From positions 1-7,277 of the forward strand of contig CAKKQL010000051.1 in assembly GCA_919902095.1 (NCBI GenBank): DNA of 7,277 nucleotides, given 5' to 3'. A program made the translations under genes and the position numbers. This DNA is from Acidiferrobacterales bacterium (GTDB lineage Bacteria > Pseudomonadota > Gammaproteobacteria > Acidiferrobacterales > Sulfurifustaceae). Position 1 is the first letter of the stretch, and the number at the start of each line of letters is the position of its first letter. A model generated the notes under the pieces. It had not been told where the DNA came from, did no database searches, and saw nothing but the letters and a program-made list of their open reading frames with translations. Below are positions 5,764 through 7,277 of the stretch, one piece after another.

Positions 5764-6498
5764 TTACTTGCCTTCCTTCTTCTCGGGCTTCTTGGCCGCC
5801 GGCTCGGCCTTCTTGGCCTCGCCTTCCGCCTTCTTGGCCTCGCCCTCGGCCGGTGCTGCGGCGGCAGCTGCGGCCTCGCCTTCAGCCGGAACGACCGCCA
5901 CCGGCGCCTCGACCACTTCCTCGCGGATGATGTTGATCGCCGCTACCGCCAGATCCGAACCGCCATGGGCGAGACTGGTGATGCCGACGCCCTCGGGCAG
6001 CTTGATGTCCGAGAGGTGCACCGACTGGTTGAGCTGCAGGTGCGAGAGGTCCACGGTCAGGAACTCCGGCAGGTCCTTCGGCAGGCAGGTGATGTCCACG
6101 TCCGTCATCAGGTGGGCGACGATGCCGCCGTCCTGTTTGACGCCCGGGGCCACGTCCCCGCCGGTGAAATGCAGCGGGATGCGCATGTGCAGCTTCTCGG
6201 TGGCGCTGATGCGCTGCAGGTCGATGTGCAGCACCTGCGGCTTGAAGGGATGCATCTGCCAGTCGCGCAGAATCGCCTGGGCGGTGTCGTTGCCGACCTT
6301 GATGTCCATGATGGCGGTGTGGAAGCGCTCGTTCTCGAGATTGCGCAACATACTATTATGGTCGAGCGTGACCATCAGCGGCGGCTTGCCGGCACCGTAA
6401 AGAATGGCGGGAACGCGGCCGGCGTGGCGAAGGCGGCGGCTCGCACCCTTACCTTGCTCCGCGCGCGGCTCGGCGGTCAGTTCAAATTTGGCACTCAT
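5764..6498 (-). CDS. rplY: 50S ribosomal protein L25, long Ctc/TL5 form
   Basis: L25 binds 5S rRNA in the central protuberance of the large subunit. This is the long form: an L25 5S-binding domain (residues about 5-92, with the typical SRRLRHAGRVPAILYG), a TL5 beta domain (about 100-190), and a low-complexity tail (about 197-244) of Ala, Glu, Lys and Pro. The E. coli protein has only the first domain (94 residues). The tail includes two exact AEGEAKK heptapeptides (218-224 and 225-231), matched by an imperfect 21-bp tandem repeat at 5807-5848, and ends in a basic stretch. The start is supported by GGAG (6507-6510) eight nt upstream of the ATG. It lies 102 nt after prs and 21 nt before pth. 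General stress roles are known for Ctc in Bacillus; here the ribosomal role is the safe call. Confidence 0.97.
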   Translation of the reverse strand: MSAKFELTAEPRAEQGKGASRRLRHAGRVPAILYGAGKPPLMVTLDHNSMLRNLENERFHTAIMDIKVGNDTAQAILRDWQMHPFKPQVLHIDLQRISATEKLHMRIPLHFTGGDVAPGVKQDGGIVAHLMTDVDITCLPKDLPEFLTVDLSHLQLNQSVHLSDIKLPEGVGITSLAHGGSDLAVAAINIIREEVVEAPVAVVPAEGEAAAAAAAPAEGEAKKAEGEAKKAEPAAKKPEKKEGK

Positions 6499-6576
6499 CG
6501 TTTCATCTCCAGCGTTGGTTTGACATCGCCGCCCCTCCCGCGACCAGGAAGGGCGGATTCGGCCCCGTGTTCCACT

Positions 6577-6597
6577 CGAAACACGAAACCCGAAACT
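6577..6597. repeat. Three tandem CGAAACN heptamers
   Basis: The plus strand has CGAAACA, CGAAACC and CGAAACT head to tail (6577-6583, 6584-6590, 6591-6597), ending three nt before the prs stop codon (6601-6603 on the minus strand). A 6-bp inverted repeat, CGTGTT/AACACG, overlaps the array on its rplY side. No terminator T tract is present. Confidence 0.75.
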
Positions 6598-6600
6598 TTG

Positions 6601-7277
6601 CTACTCCATGAACAGCGTGCTGACCGAGTCCTCCTCGGTCACGCGCCGCATCGATTCGGCCAGCAACTCCGCCACGGAAAGCTGGCGGATGCGCTTGCAC
6701 TGCTTCGCCTCGGGCCGCAGCGGGATGGTGTCGGTCACCACCAGCTCATCGAGCTGCGACTTTTCAATCCGCTCCACCGCCGGCCCCGACAGCACCGGAT
6801 GCGTGCAATAGGCCAGCACCTTCCTGGCGCCGTGTTTCTTCAGCGCCTCGGCCGCCTCGCACAGGGTGCCGGCGGTATCCACGAGGTCGTCCATGAGCAC
6901 GCAGGTGCGGCCCTCGACCTCGCCGATGATGTGCATCACCTTGGCTTCGTTCGGCTTCGGCCGGCGCTTGTCGATGATCGCCAGGTCGGCCTCGAGATGC
7001 TTGGCCATGGCCCGCGCCCGTACCACGCCGCCCACGTCCGGCGACACCACCAGCAAGTCCTTGATCTCGCGGCGCCAGATGTCGCCCAACAGCACCAGCG
7101 AGGCGTAAATATTGTCCGTCGGGATACTGAAAAATCCCTGGATCTGGTCGGCGTGCAGATCCATGGTCAGCACCCGGTCCGCGCCGGCGGCGGTGATCAT
7201 GTCCGCCACCAGCCGTGCCGTAATCGCCACCCGCGCCGTACGCGGCCGGCGGTCCTGGCGCGCGTATCCATAATAAG
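6601..7277 (-). CDS. prs: Ribose-phosphate pyrophosphokinase (PRPP synthetase), partial at N-terminus
   Basis: Prs makes phosphoribosyl pyrophosphate from ribose 5-phosphate and ATP, feeding purine, pyrimidine, histidine, tryptophan and NAD synthesis. The visible 224 residues are the C-terminal part of a protein usually near 315, so about 90 residues lie beyond the right edge. The frame is open to the edge and begins [20 protein letters not shown], the ATP-binding loop. A GTG within it (7228-7230) is an internal valine, not a start. Next come [25 protein letters not shown], the [17 protein letters not shown] segment and the PRPP loop [13 protein letters not shown], which keeps the acidic DD and D residues. 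It is first in transcription order before rplY, as in many gammaproteobacteria. Confidence 0.98.
   Translation of the reverse strand, partial: YYGYARQDRRPRTARVAITARLVADMITAAGADRVLTMDLHADQIQGFFSIPTDNIYASLVLLGDIWRREIKDLLVVSPDVGGVVRARAMAKHLEADLAIIDKRRPKPNEAKVMHIIGEVEGRTCVLMDDLVDTAGTLCEAAEALKKHGARKVLAYCTHPVLSGPAVERIEKSQLDELVVTDTIPLRPEAKQCKRIRQLSVAELLAESMRRVTEEDSVSTLFME

Noticed and set aside
5540..6400. Plus-strand open frame of 286 codons, with shorter ones at 152-862 and 2656-3261
   Set aside because: These are antisense to pth/rplY, phoH and the methyltransferase respectively, with no ribosome binding site support or family content.
6870..6912. DTAGT in the Prs PRPP loop instead of DTGGT
   Set aside because: The acidic residues are kept, and as far as I recall this variant is common in proteobacterial Prs; not evidence of a divergent enzyme.

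Overview
The window reads as chromosomal DNA from a GC-rich gammaproteobacterium. The main reason is gene order: reading the minus strand from the right edge it runs prs, rplY (long Ctc/TL5 form), pth, ychF, and near the left edge miaB then phoH (ybeZ). Both blocks are classic gammaproteobacterial neighbourhoods, and the YchF and MiaB proteins align with the E. coli proteins in length and key residue numbers. A closer assignment cannot be made from the sequence alone. Every gene I can support lies on the minus strand, so transcription runs right to left.

Right half (about 3760-7277): prs (N-terminus beyond the edge) makes PRPP, followed by ribosomal protein L25, peptidyl-tRNA hydrolase, the ribosome-associated ATPase YchF and an elongator tRNA-Met(CAU) with an encoded CCA. 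This is a translation-centred cluster. Three of its gaps carry short degenerate repeats that sit directly after a stop codon: a 7-bp tandem repeat after prs, an inverted array of 9-bp units after pth (its outer end supplies the pth stop codon), and a 28-bp purine/pyrimidine inverted repeat after ychF. They contrast with the GC-rich surroundings.

Left half: beyond the tRNA is a solitary beta-class DNA amino-methyltransferase with no restriction partner in view. Then comes a roughly 330-bp gap with a candidate promoter and a repeat-bearing leader, and a 53-codon gene for a small hydrophobic protein. That small gene has a full-consensus Shine-Dalgarno sequence and is closed by a strong intrinsic terminator. 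miaB (tRNA ms2i6A37 synthesis) and phoH (TTG start, C-terminus beyond the left edge) follow as a likely operon.

Most of the window is housekeeping. The parts worth a second look are the unrecognised 53-residue membrane-like protein with its complete expression unit, and the three stop-codon-abutting intergenic repeats. I found no CRISPR array, insertion sequence, prophage gene or multi-gene defence system.
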